The translations under genes were made by a program, and so were the position numbers. A stretch of 64,000 bases of DNA from assembly GCA_018806985.1 (NCBI GenBank), contig JADANN010000192.1, forward strand, positions 1,240,001 to 1,304,000, written 5' to 3'. The stretch comes from Angiostrongylus vasorum. Its lineage: Eukaryota > Nematoda > Chromadorea > Rhabditida > Metastrongylidae. Position 1 is the first letter of the stretch; the number at the start of each line of letters is the position of its first letter. Below the pieces are notes generated by a model that made no database searches, was not told the origin of the DNA, and saw only the letters and a program-made list of their open reading frames with translations. This document shows positions 50,281 through 62,436 of this stretch, in pieces.

Positions 50281-53200
50281 CTTGACAAACACACAGTACA
50301 TGGTCAGAAAAGTGCTCGTATTCACATCCTGGCAGAGTTCTTGGAGACTTTCGAAGGCAACCTGGAAGTTTGGAGAACTGTAATGATCGACTGAACTTTG
50401 TGTTTAATTGGTTATTGGTTTTGCAGCTATTAACTTTCTGGTAAATTTTAGTGATTTATCGCTCCAGCCTGTTTGGATAGCCCTTCTGGATGTCATATCA
50501 CCCTGTTGCTCACAGTTTTACTCCATTGTGGGCTCACCCAAACTAAGAACTATTTCCATATTTCTATCCGAAAGGCTTTCATCGATTATTCCACAAACCA
50601 GATTTAACAATATAACGCCCAAGGTGCATCGATTAGAATGTTTTAGGCGAAAATGATCCCTTTCTCATTTTAAACTGCTATATCTCATCTCCTTGCAGGC
50701 GACAGGGGAAAAATGGAAAATTTACTGACGCCGGCTCGACGATCACCGGGACTATAGCTGATACAGGTGTTACCTCATCTCACGTTGTTCATTTTCAAGC
50801 GTACTAAAGACTATAAGTATCTACAAATCTTTGCCCTTATGTGCTGTAGATTCTGTTGTCTTTGACAATGACATTCCGACTATCTGGAGCACCTGACAAA
50901 TAATTGTTCCGTATTTTTTTGCGTCAAGGCTCCTACTTCGAACATGGTACCATACGAACAAGTGGGATTGCATCCAGCAGAAAACCATGACGTGCCAATG
51001 GGTATTACTGGACGCTTGCAACTGAAACTCTTTCGTTGGAAACTTCAGAATTTTGAAAGTCGTTCTTAGTTCCTTCGGGGATTTTCATTCAAGATGAACG
51101 CGAATTAGCGAAGTATTTTGCAAAAAATTGTATAAGCGCTCCTCAGCTACTTTATCCTTTATTTACCGCCTATTCTTTTTTTACAGCAGGCTACGATACC
51201 AAATGCAACGACAGAGGTGTTGAGATGAGATTAAAAAATTCCACTGAGCAGAAAGCACTTTCACTCCCGTTGACAGATGATTGCTGGTAGCAATGACAGA
51301 GTAACAACAATGCTGAGAAAAGGGTAAAGCAAGGGCATCGGTTTGTGTGGTGCATAGCATGTGAGATCCCGGAAAGGGTAATAGCAGGTTCGCAGCCTGC
51401 TAGAGATTGAGAGTTTTGCTCATATCTCGCATGCTTCAGTTTGTACTCCTCAAATGTTTTAATAGTCGAGAAGTTATCGTCCGTTGTCGGGAAACCGCCA
51501 GCTTCGGGCGTTATGTATCAAATCAGTTTTGGTCACACTTTATAGAAATGCCTTCTTTTCAATAATGAACCGTAATTTCCATGTTCTTATTCAGTTCAAA
51601 ATTTCTTCTTTCTATACGTGACCCTTCTTTTAATCTTAACCACTTTTTGCTTCATTTTTTCTGAGTGTAGCGCTATTCTTCTCTACTATACTCTTTTCGG
51701 ATGCACGGAAGCCATCCTAGTTTTCACGATAATCTTCGAAATAATCATCACTGAAGTAACGATCTCGTATCACAAAAAAATAGAGGAGCTACATCCGAAG
51801 AAAGTTCGCTTTCAGATCTGGTTACTTTTTGCAGATTTCCTCCTATCTTTACACCTTCATAAATCGTCAGTCAACTAGTCTGTCCCTCATATCTCGCCGG
51901 CTCCCATTGCGTAGATCTTATTTTGACGACTCACGGAAGTTCACGGATTGCTTAATGCACATTGTAATGCTTTGTTGTACGACAGCATATTAATTATTAT
52001 AGCTGCGTACAAACAAACAGCAGCTGCTCCACGAGGTACTGATGGGGTGGTCTGAGCTTTTGTTCGCCGACGGCAGACAACAATATCAAATATAATTGCC
52101 ACAGTTGACTAACTAGTAACCGCTCACCTTTTTGTTATCCGAAAAATTCCACGATCCTCGGTCGGTTTTTTCTCGATGAAGCACTGATTTGATGGACACG
52201 AACCCATCTGAAATCACATGACGATGATGATGATGACCTACGAAAATCATCGGCGAGAAATGACTGACGAATGGCACGTCATTTGCTTTAGCTTCAGCTG
52301 TCCGTCTTCCGGTCATGCTTCTAACAAGCTTCATTGCTCACGCACCGCACTTCCGACTTGAGAAGTCATTATCGACTGGTCCCAAAATTTTATGACAACA
52401 ACATCAAACATGTAGAGGTTGACGCTATGATTTAAAGCATTTTTAGTTTGTTGTGTTTCTATTTTTTCCTTTTCTCCGGATAGAAGATAACAGAAGAGTG
52501 GCTGGCGATGCACCCTTCATTAGAAGCAACTAGATGAAGTCTTCAACGCTCTTATGAGTCAAAAGGTCTAAATTCACCTCGCGTAAGCAAAATAAGGGCA
52601 GTTCGTAAAAACATACATATAGATGGCTCTTATGGGTGATTCTCTAGAGGGATTGTTGCCTGTGCATTCTTAGCCCTACAATCCGACAAACAGTTAAAAA
52701 TTCCCTCTAACCATCATCATAAAATTTCGGGTAGACCAAAATAGCTACCTTCGGCTTAAACCATCAATCAAATGACGAAAATGATAGGTCAGCCTAAATT
52801 GAGGATGGAAAATAACGTAAAATATGGGTTCATAAGTGGGGCAATTGAAGATTGGAGCTCAAAAAAATCGACTAGGCTTTGTTTTTTTTTCTGGGAAAAC
52901 TATTGCTGGAAAAATGATTGCGACACCACCTCGTAGCATTAGAAACAAATGAATGGGTTTAAGGGACACTTCCCCTTTTAAAAAAGTTCAGAGACGCGTC
53001 TTAAGGAAACTGGTTGTGAGAGGTGTTGTCGTTCGGTCATTCATCGAGACTAGAGGGCTACCGGATTGTTGTAGAGTTTTTTGGTTTCCACAATATCCTT
53101 AAGCTAGCTAGTATCTCATTGAAATTAATAAATCTGAGATTGAATAATGGCTAACCAACAAAAAAACTATCATGACATGAAGTCATATTAAATAAAATTT

Positions 53201-53679
53201 CCTTATTTACATTATTGAACAACTGATTTTTTGGCTCCTTTTTTCCTTGGTTCTTCTCTCAAGTCGGTTTGAAGTTTTCATTGGCTGGAATTAACAAGTA
53301 CCATGGCCCAGCTTCTTCTCAGTTCGCTGGACTGTATTGGGAAAGATTTTTTCTTGTCATATTTTTTCTCTTTTCTAACCGCTTGTCTACATGCCACATT
53401 TTCTCAGCTCTCTCTATCGTCTACTTCATAATAAAGCTTAATTGAAAAATCTATGACATGAATGTAGACGAAATCTTAAGTCTAGGCTCTTGCTTTTTAT
53501 TTGTTTCTGATTGCTGTGAAGTGAATAATAGTGTTGATCTCTATATGGATACGCTAAGTAATCACCTGACAGTTACACGGTTCACTATGACAGGTACCGG
53601 AGCATGAATAGCAGTGCTGAGCTGAGCAGTTGCCGATCAGGAACATCAGCGAACAGCACAGTAGCACTAGAAACCTCAT
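50281..53679 (-). CDS. Third Ly-6-like secreted protein; clear signal-peptide exon, downstream frame unresolved
   Basis: Exon 53679-53566 encodes Met plus a classic signal peptide (MRFLVLLCCSLMFLIGNCSA), then QHCYSCSGTCHSEPCNCQ, ending in phase 0. The next, about 52205-52125 (MGSCPSNQCFIEKKPTEDRG, IFRITK), starts in phase 0 and continues the Ly-6 pattern. Exon 51021-50893 (CKRPVIPIGTSWFSAGCNPT...) fits the two-base remainder. Exon 50377-50281 reads LPGCEYEHFSDHVLCVCQ, an obvious Ly-6 C-terminal signature, but in a frame that disagrees with the preceding exons; the in-phase reading loses that signature. Either the array carries alternative or duplicated exons, or the copy has a frameshift, or my exon choice is wrong. 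A related exon may lie near 50024-49858 (FFHGCHLRCHSLNLLF). No DxCN end was found. Confidence 0.45.
50408..50656 (+). other. Hydrophobic ORF, possible fragment of a nematode chemoreceptor
   Basis: The open frame contains a hydrophobic segment followed by SPCCSQFYSIVGSPKLRTIS and a basic tail, which recalls the end of TM7 and the cytoplasmic start in nematode GPCRs. A second hydrophobic frame lies at 51618-51878. No other helices, conserved motif or splice-joined partner was found, and it overlaps the intron of a minus-strand gene model. Probably chance or an old fragment. Confidence 0.15.
51150..51450. mobile_element. Divergent foldback-family copy
   Basis: TTTATTTACCGCCTATTCTT at the left and GTTTTGCTCATATCTCGCATG at the right match family termini loosely; the tRNA-like GTTCGCAGCC box survives. 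Within the intron of the third Ly-6-like model. Confidence 0.5.
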
Positions 53680-53796
53680 CACCACCCACCCAACATCTGT
53701 AACATACGCTCTTCGTTCATCTTCTTCATTTTACTGCATTACAATCATACGTCCAAAGATCAGCACAAAAGAGAAATGAAAGTGAGTATAACGCAA

Positions 53797-54145
53797 TAGA
53801 AACACTACTAAAAAATTATGATGCTGAGATATTTGCAGAACTCCGTACCGCAGGTGTCTGCGGTGGGGAACGAACGCGCTATTGTCCTTCCCATTGCTGA
53901 TGGCAGTGATCGATAGAACTAGCTGAGAGACAGGCGAAACGAATGACCCGCATGGTGTGGTGGTGAACGCGTTATTCACCGGAAAGGACAAGAGCGCGTT
54001 CGTTCCCCACCCCCAGACACCTGCGGTCCGTAGTTTGGCAATTATCTCAGCACCATAAAGGTTATATTTCGCAACATACCCTATCACTAAAAAAGAGTAG
54101 GCAGTAAATAAAAGGGTTAAGATTGTGACTACTAGCAATGTAGAA
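53797..54145. mobile_element. Foldback element with both arms
   Basis: Arms around 53815-53885 and 53985-54060 are inverted copies (GATGCTGAGATATTTGCAGA against TTTGGCAATTATCTCAGCAC), with the terminal AGTAGGCAGTAAATAAAAGG near 54095-54115. Confidence 0.72.
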
Positions 54146-54566
54146 CATGATAGAGAGAACAAAAGAAAGTGAGCCATACGTTGTGTATTAGACTCCATGC
54201 GTAACATTGCAGGGCTAATTGAATGCATGTGTGGTTTCTACAAAACGAATTCCGAAAGCTTTTTGATCTACCAGGTTAGCGTTTTAATCCTGTCAGGTAA
54301 TTCTGTATAGCAACTTGCCAAACCCGGAATAATGGGATGACGTTGTTTGGCTACGATGCGGAATCGAAATAATGACCATAAGTGTATATTGCTACAAGCC
54401 TCGCCACTGTGCTATTTATATTGTTTTGTCCCCATGGTTGTCTGCGATCTAAAAAATAATAAAAGTGGATCAGCGGCTTGCTTCGGTAATCCGTACCAAG
54501 CGTTTATTTCACAACAGTAGCAACCATGCTATCAAAACATGAGCATATCTCTGGAAGCGGAAAGAA

Positions 54567-54899
54567 TCAGATCAGAGCGAAACGTCCTAAATCGCTTTTT
54601 TTGTCACTATACACTTCTGAGAAGGCAAGCGTCCCCTTCGAATTATAAACGTTCCCTCTATCTGTGACAAAGATGGAACAGGGATTGTGTTTCAGAATTT
54701 TTTCAATTAGCGTCGCTTCAATGAATATTCTATGCTTCCACACTCTCCTTTCATTAAACGGAAGCTTTACATAACAAAAAAAATTACAAAATGTCTTGCA
54801 ACTGCATGAAGGATGACAGAGGTATACGACGAAACTGCACGTCTTGAAGAAATCCTTGGCTCTTTTCCCAGTATTAATGGAGTACTCGCTGAGAATCAA
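54567..54899 (-). other. Unrecognised 110-codon open frame
   Basis: The C-terminal half (FNERRVWKHRIFIEATLIEK...) has natural-looking composition and follows a pyrimidine-rich stretch ending in AG, so it may be an exon of about 180 bp. The N-terminal half is Cys/Phe-rich and looks like read-through of T-rich DNA. I do not recognise any family and see no neighbouring exons. Kept as a low-confidence candidate. Confidence 0.15.
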
Positions 54900-55044
54900 A
54901 AAAGTGATTTGCGCTGGCTCTAAAAAAAGTCTTAATACCTCAAAGGATTACCTGAATTATACTTTGGCACAAGAAAACCCATGGTGGACCAAATCTCCAG
55001 AATGACCATCGATGGTGAAGAACAAGCAAATATGCAACATAAGA

Positions 55045-55335
55045 AAATGAAGCGCTCGTCGTTGATCAATCCCTACGGAATGTGCCATGAATTCGAACTC
55101 ATCAACTATCGTCAGGGGTGATTCAATGCATATCTTACCTCTTCAAGGTCTTTTGATGGCTTACCAATGAATGATGTCGGTGTTTTTCTCCTTCCAAACA
55201 AGTCTGTTACCAGTTTGCGGATTCCGGAAGGAAGGATGTAAGGCTTGATGCGCTTAAGATACGCGATCGAACCCACGACAGATCCAGTGTGTATTGAACG
55301 GCACCTCTCACCGTTACGGCACGTGGGGGCCCAAG
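55045..55335 (-). mobile_element. Divergent SINE-A, reverse
   Basis: Minus-strand head near 55330 (ACGTGCCGTAACGGTGAGAG), a B-box-like GGTTCGATCGC, and the family body down to TTGATCAACGACGAGCGCTT. Substantially diverged. A second such copy lies at about 56480-56770. Confidence 0.65.
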
Positions 55336-56479
55336 AAAAAACAAAAGTACAGGAATTTCAAAAATGGTATTTTTAAGGAAATTATAATTCTGCTCAATAG
55401 AAGAAGGCAGTGGTGCGATATAGTGGACAGTAGATGATGGAATAAATGGACTCATTCATAGAGTTTTAGTCCTACTATCGTTTCCGGCCCAGTACACTTC
55501 ACCAATTCCACTGTAACACACAGTAAGATTCCAGTCTCTGTTGGAGGAATAGAAAAGATTTTAGTGCTTAACAAAGCCTCAAAACGAGAGCATTATCTCC
55601 AACCGAATTTATTTCCTGTTGACTTCCTACTAACGACAACAACAATCCTGTGTTTGCGGTGCACATGGTGTCGCTCTCAGATCGGGAGTAAATGCTTAGC
55701 TAGTAGTGAGTCTAAAGCAAAATCCCTTTGAACAGTGAAGATGACTTGGAAAGCTCTATTATTAGAAACTGATGTGAAGTTCTTTTTCGACACTCGATGG
55801 CACATACCGGTGCGAATCCCGAGATTTTTGTTAAAGCTTAATGTGTTGAATACTTCCAACCCTGTAAAGGATTCAGCTGCTCACCTGAAGTGCAAACGCC
55901 CACAAATCTGAAAATATTTGCCTATAAAATCGTTTTCATCATTCGTTTTCTCCTTCAGAAACTACCAAAACATATCGCATAACGTCGGAGCAGACACCAT
56001 TCCGTCAACGCTGATCGATCACGTTGTGTGTGCTTCTTACACAAAAAACACTCGTCGATTACAATTCTTTTCAGAGCTCCTCCAGGTTCTCGATCATCAA
56101 CATGAGGAACCCGACAAGCTGTGAAGGGTATAACGTTCTGCGTTGTTTTAGAAAGTTTTCTTTTTCTCTGTTATTATCATAACTTCCAAGAGTACCATCA
56201 AAGCAAACGTGTCCACACATCATCTTCATTTGACGAACGATGACCCTCTTTATAAAGAAAAGTTAGGTCTAAAGCTAAAGAAAACAACTGGGCCTCTGGA
56301 TGAAGCCAACGGCAAACTAGAACGTATAGAACGCCGTGTTCGTCATTTTAAGACATCGTCATTTTAAGACAATGGTCCAAACCAACTCTATCGGATTCGC
56401 CGAAAATTCTGCGTATCATTGACGAACAGCTAGAGAAAAAAAAGTTCTAAACATCAGAGGATACACTAAATATCTTGTA

Positions 56480-56770
56480 AGTAAAGGACAAAACGTTCGG
56501 CATTGATCAATTTCTGACAAGTGCGCCATACATTGTGCTTCATTGAGCATCGTCGAGGTGATTTAATTCATAGTTGGTGCACGCAAAGACTTGTGCGGAG
56601 GTTGGTTTATAAATATATCAAGTCGTTACTTTTTATTCTCCCAGACAAGTCTGATAACAATTTGTCGACCGCAGAGAGATGGACAGCTTGGATATCTCAA
56701 GATAGTTGCAGGATCGAACCAAGTAAATACTAGGTGTCTGTTGCAGTGCGCCTCTAAATACTGCCTTATA
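56480..56770 (-). mobile_element. Divergent SINE-A, reverse
   Basis: Carries family signatures CCCAGACAAGTCTGATA and GCATTGATCAATT in reverse, with a degraded tRNA-like head near 56760. No flanking repeat seen. Confidence 0.55.
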
Positions 56771-56841
56771 TGCGCCGTCTATCCTGTAAATATTGTTAAA
56801 TGACCATTATAACATATAGTAACTAAATATAGAACACAAGC

Positions 56842-59688
56842 AAGCCATGAAGAGGTGGGAAGCTTTGAAGGTAAGCACATCTCCAGAGAGGGTAGTGAGG
56901 ATAGTGATTACCGACGATAACAAGAGCATTTGCCGTTCCAACAGGAGATTAGCTTCAACGAGGGGAAACCTTCAACTGATAACAGTTAAATTAGCATTCT
57001 CCAAAGTGGGACATGATGATAAATTCCACTTCGGTGCTTTCAGCAGTTGGCCATTTCCGTTTAGGCCCTTTCTTGTTATATTTCTAAATTGGTCAATAAT
57101 TTACTCCTCATGCGTCTTCATTTACACACAGGCTTCCATATATTAAGATAGTAGGGTTAGTAAAACACTCAGCAGAAATTCTGCTTCTTAGCAATTTTTT
57201 AAAAAAATCGTAAGACAGTGTGGAACGACGAGATCATTTGATCATCGTCGAGCGAATATACCACAGTCATTGACACTAACGCATATGCTGTAAAAAATCC
57301 GTTCTACGACATTCGATAAGAAGGAAGGTAATGTTAATGAACGAGTTCAGGAATGGATATCACAGTGGTAGTGATACCGATCATCATCGTCATCGTCGAT
57401 CGGTGCTGGTTGTGTCCCATCCCAGGCTCACCAAGACTCTTTTTTTCCCCTCGGGATCGGGGAAATTGGTATCGGACTTGTTTAGGGAAAATTCACTCTC
57501 TACAATCCAACTGGGGGTTGCTCCGACCCGGCTATCTAAGTACTCCAGAAGAGAGAATCGATTTCAGCCAGCATTCTACGACTTTTTAAAATGAAATGAA
57601 AATCGTCAAGAAACAGCAGTGGCCACACGTAAAAGTTGAAGGTTCCTCGTGGATGATGGATGCGAGAAAGCGAATCGAATATGAGAAGTGCTGGGATTCG
57701 CACGCTAGACGTAAAGACAGGTAGTATAAAATAAGTGATACAAATAATAAAATAATGAACGAGTTCAAAGAGGTATAGAAGTAAGTAATCAACTAAATAT
57801 ATATGTGGTAAATTCTTTCGATTTTCTTCCACTAACCTAACAGCAATCAAATGGCTGTCCTACTAAACAGAGGAATGGGAAGCTATACGTAATAGCGTGT
57901 CTGGGGCACATAAATGCCACTAACAACCGTCACATTATTCTACATCGCTTTTTTTAATGTAACGATCGTTTCATGGGGATTTTCTCAACTGAGCTCGTCA
58001 GTTTCATCGCATTTAGCCCTTGCATTGAATGAGCTAAAGAATTCACTAAAAACTAGTTAGAAATCAGTAAGATAATCAGGTGCGCTCCTCCACCAGAACT
58101 GTCTTCCAGCAGTCATTACGGATGTGGAGAGAGACGGTCAGTACCTCTAAAGTTCTGAAAGTAAAAAAAGCTCTGAGAATCGAAAAAAAGGTTAAACAGC
58201 TGCAAAAAATCACGTCAAAAACACTTCATTTGGGTTTGGTAGGACTACTTTACAGAGTGCTGCTAGGGCAAAATGACTAGCATTGATGCATGTGAAAACA
58301 CAAATGAATAGTCATGCAAACCTATAGAAAGTGGCTTTTTCTTTTCAAAGAGTGGAGGAACGATTCGTGCTCTCAAACGGCTAGCTTCCGCTGACGAACA
58401 GTTGTAAGCGAAGGACGACATGATGCGTCCGTGAAGGAGTTGGCGGCAATCTGACGTGAAGGCCGGTTATAATTAACGCATACGGAATGACGGCTTCTCA
58501 GCACGTATTGAATCAGATACGGTCTATAATGACATGATACAGAACAATTTTTAGCGCATTCTCTATTAAAGGAGTCTATGCCGTAACAAATGAATTGACA
58601 ATGATCGTCATCGCGTAGCGACAGCGAGCTTTGCTCTAAATAGCAAACTGCGTAGTATTTGAAGAAGGTTCGAGCTCAGTGAGAATATGGAAACTGTTTA
58701 CGGATGCTTTCCAAAGTTACTCAGCTGACCACATTAATTTATTTTAACGCGGGGGACATTCTACATGATGTAAAAAAATGTACTTTCCATCGTGTTCGTA
58801 GTCGGACAAATCGCACTGACAGCGGCTATTTGAATTCACCAACAATTGAACATTCGATGAATTGGGTCTATTCATTCGTTTAAAGTGTTCTTAAAATTTA
58901 GATTGCTTACAATTCAAACCAATTTAGCTATATTTAGTTGAACGGCTTTATAAAGTTCGTTGTAAGATGATTTAGAACCAATGAAAATTCGAAAATCCTA
59001 ACGTTTACTCACAAAAAACCTTTTTTGGCTCCAAAATTAAGGGTAACATCCGATTTAGTGCCACATATATCTCTGTCCCGCCCAAAGTGGCTGGTATTCC
59101 TGATGTCAAACTGTGATGTGCATTGGGGGGAACCTTCTTTAAACAGGATCTCTGAAGCATGGAGAGAGTTCTATTTATAGCTTTACTTTATTTCATTCCT
59201 AGTGGGAAGTTAAACTAGTGGTCCACCAGTGCCGAGAATCGCTGTCATCCTGACTACAAGATGTCAAAAACTGGCATGCAGTGATGCTTCTGCTCATGGC
59301 TATTGAGACTCTAGGAGAAGAAAGTCTTTGCCCAAACAGCAAATTACTAGCGAACTGGAAAGTGTGGTGTAGCTTACATGACTCTTAGCGAGTTATGAAG
59401 ATGGCTTGTTATTTATTAAGATTAAAATTAGCAGAAGTATAATGATGTAAATGACATTGGACTTTCGCCAAACGCTTGTTTCTTTAAAGTGTTTATGAAC
59501 ATAAAAGAACAAGATTTGATGAAAAAAGTAAGAGACCGTTTTAGTGAGCGCTCGTCCTCTCACCAAGCTCTGCTTCATCACCTAAAATTTTTTCAAAGGG
59601 CTCTCCAAAACATTCTTCTGCCTAGATACGGTAGAGGTGGTATTTCGCTAAGGACGAGAACAATTGACTGAACTACGATATGACCGAT
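56842..59688. other. No gene recognised
   Basis: Apart from a SINE-B copy (57366-57725, plus), the stretch is AT-rich with scattered short ORFs such as 58080-58280 that show basic, low-information sequence. No splice-supported exon or known domain was found. Confidence 0.4.
57366..57725 (+). mobile_element. SINE-B, forward
   Basis: Body and 3' end match the other copies in reverse complement (GGGAAATTGGTATCGGACTTG, GTGGATGATGGATGCGAGAA, GTGCTGGGATTCGCAC). The tRNA-like head is replaced by a TCATCATCGTCATCGTCG tract. Confidence 0.75.
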
Positions 59689-60780
59689 ATGACATTCAAA
59701 TAGCATGAAGAGCGCAGAATGATTGAAGAAGAATTGTACAAGTTCGCCCTGAAAATGCACTATTTCTCTGCATCTACGGTGAGTTGCAACTCAACCTATC
59801 ATTAGTGGAAGATAAGGTTGCTGATTACGAATGAATAAGTGTAGAATCATCATCATAACGTCAGAGCTTCGACGCACGTCCGCCCTCAGTACGAATATGT
59901 CATTGGTAACAAGAAAGTCTAAGCCTTTAAAAAATACACTCAAGAAAAGCCTCCGAAAAAAATCGATTCAAACTTCGTAAAAATGGCTGCATGGGTCATT
60001 CCAGTCCTCTCAATTATTGCCACTGAGGGCTTAATGCTTACTACTAAAAAAATTCATTGAATAAAAAAAAACTTAGATGCAACTCCACTACAATCAGACT
60101 GATAAGCAGCAACTCAGTGAAAATCGATACGGATTCTTTTCTACAGTGGAAATTTGATGATGAGCAAGAAAAAAAAGCAGCAAGCACGCTGATAGAAAAT
60201 TGTCATCACCATGCGGATTTCGTGGAATGGAGCTTGGAAAAAAAATTTTCGAATACATCTGAGTGACGGAGACATTCGCGAAATATAATAATTTTGCACG
60301 AGAATGTGGATATGATGAAGAGCGCAACACTACGAAGGTAATTCGAAGCGGACTGAGTTATTCCAACCAAAACATATTTTTCGCCTTGGTGACTGGACTT
60401 CGGATCTATCCAGGCTACCCGGCTCCTGCAGGCTACCCGGCTCCTGGCCTGCTTAAAACCACTTCATAGTGATAGCGCTGAAGGGTGGAGTTCTTGAAAA
60501 GTAAAAAATGAATTGAAAGCAGAAAATTGGTTAGACTGTGTAGAAGATGGATTTGAACTGTTAACGAATAAGCTGAAACACGAGTTTTTTCTTTCACATT
60601 TCAAAGCCCGCTTTCCATTTCCTCCTTTGAAACAGGCTTTCTTTAAAAAAGTGTTTCGGATATCTTTTCGTCGTTCCTGCATTCCTAATAAGTCCTTTAA
60701 AAAAAGTTTATATCCAATTCTGGAACTACATATGGACGAAAAAGACGAGAAAAAGAAAAAAAACCACATTGAATACTAAG
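59689..60780 (+). other. Possible exons of an unrecognised gene
   Basis: Three segments look coding. Near 59700-59790, an AG-preceded frame reads EERRMIEEELYKFALKMHYF and ends at a good GTGAGT donor. 60147-60340 reads WKFDDEQEKKAASTLIENC in one frame and, after a shift, TETFAKYNNFARECGYDEER ending before GTAATT. 60513-60779 reads ENWLDCVEDGFELLTNKLKH with a Lys-rich tail. Composition is charged and amphipathic, unlike the surrounding AT-rich noise, but I could not connect the pieces in one frame or assign a family. It may be a young gene, or a decayed one. Confidence 0.25.
60401..60444 (+). repeat. Two-unit 18-bp tandem repeat, GC-rich
   Basis: The 18-bp unit GGCTACCCGGCTCCTGCA occurs almost twice in a row (GCTACCCGGCTCCTG is exact in both), a GC-rich island in AT-rich DNA. 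In the open frame it reads PGYPAPAGYPAPG, a Tyr-Pro-Ala repeat. No longer array is present. Confidence 0.8.
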
Positions 60781-62150
60781 AATGAGCGGAATACCAATTA
60801 TTTTTGGTGGTGGGAGGAATACAGATAGCTATAACTTCTCAATATCGCGAATATGAACATGACCAGTACAATTCCAGGATTATAAAACACCGATTAAAAC
60901 TATCTCTGTGCTTTGCCAACTTTCGTTGATTCGGTTCGAATCGGCGAAATAGGTGTCAAATAGTCGACTCTTCGAATAGACACCGACTCGTATGATCGGC
61001 TCAGATGAAGACGAAGACGTCGAAACGTTACCGGAATAAAAGTTCATCAGAACCTCATGTGAGGTGAACAGCTTAAAACACATGTTGATTAGTCATACCG
61101 AGGATAAAGGAAAGCCCGTTTTTTAAATATTCGAATAGAATCAGAAATAGGCCTCGATGTTCTTGCTGAGCAAACACGAGGTATTACTTTATTCTTTATT
61201 TCGCAAAAGCTGACGTCTTGGCAACATCGCCTTCTTCAGAGCCGTTTATTACGTGCCTTCCACTGAGGACGAACGAAAAAAATCAGGAATTTAAAATAAT
61301 AGTCATAGAGGTTCTCTAATTTCATTCAAATTTAGCATATTCGTTGTAGTGGAGTTTATTTATGTTTTCTAATAAACAAGGAGTTCAATAACAGACAAAT
61401 GAAAGGAGGGTGGTGCACCGAGCGGTTTATCCTGTCGAGAAGAAGATTACACAACATAAAAGCTCGTGAAACAAGACATGCCTTCGATGGAAAGTTTTTT
61501 AATGTCAGAAAAAAGAAGGTGAGAAAGAACAACTTGTAGGACGCATGTAAATGAAAGTGAAAATTAATCTAAACGCAACAGCTTTACGTATGAAAAAAGT
61601 GCATCTCGCCATTACACGGTAATTATCGTTTTAAGCACGACAACGGTGTTGAACACCAGGGACGATTATCGCAACTTTTTCTTCTTCCTCTCTTTGCTTT
61701 TTTCCATGCGTGATTTCCCATTCCGAAAATCGCTATAGGCGCAAAAATCCCAGTGCTTAGAGATGTCGTGCAGTAATTTTTAAATGGTTCCAAGTTCGAA
61801 CCAGCACCGGGCTGACAAAGCCCTCTATAGCTTCACGGATCGGCAAATAGCTGCCAGATTTGCCTGAAAAAAGGCTTAATTCTACGCTTAAAAGCCAATC
61901 CGTATCTGTGAAGAACTGGTGACACTCTGATGCAACTATAGCAGGATTTTACGAAGAATTAATTCGAATAGCATTGAACGACATTCCTGGAGAAGGCTAA
62001 GTCCCCAGGTAGCAGCAGAATCTAAACGCAAATTTGAAGGTATTCGTGAATGATGGATGCGGAACACTGAACAGAATGAAAGACATACTAAGATATGCAC
62101 AATATCTGAAGCTCACACAAGTAAATGAATAAGCCAACATATAGATCATA
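60781..62150. other. No gene recognised; one hammerhead-like repeat end
   Basis: AT-rich DNA with a Penelope-type repeat end at 61195-61260 and a weak SINE-like remnant at about 61755-61930. Small ORFs lack any recognisable feature. Confidence 0.4.
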
Positions 62151-62436
62151 TGGGCGCGTGTGGCGCAGTGGTCGGAGGCGCTCCGCAACACACACGTGGA
62201 ATCGATCCCGCGCCCATGGCCCACATCCTTCTGGGGTCGGCAAATTGGTCCCAGACTTGTCTGGGAGAATAGCAGCACTGGCTCGATAAATCGGTAGGCC
62301 ACCGCGAGTCATTGTAAAGGCCAGATATGCATCCAATCACCTCCAACGATATTTAATTAAGTCGAATGCATGGCACATCCCTCAGGGGATTGATCAAAGC
62401 CGAGAGCTTTATCCTTTTTCTATTTATAGCTCATAG
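62141..62436 (+). mobile_element. SINE-A, near-complete, with probable target-site duplication
   Basis: Starts GGGCGCGTGTGGCGCAGTGG at about 62153, B box GGAATCGATCCC, full body. Flanks TATAGATCATA and TATAGCTCATA form an 11-bp direct repeat with one mismatch. Confidence 0.88.

Noticed and set aside
62160..62225. Possible tRNA genes at SINE heads
   Set aside because: Box A and B spacing is tRNA-like, but the acceptor stem does not pair and a SINE body follows immediately.
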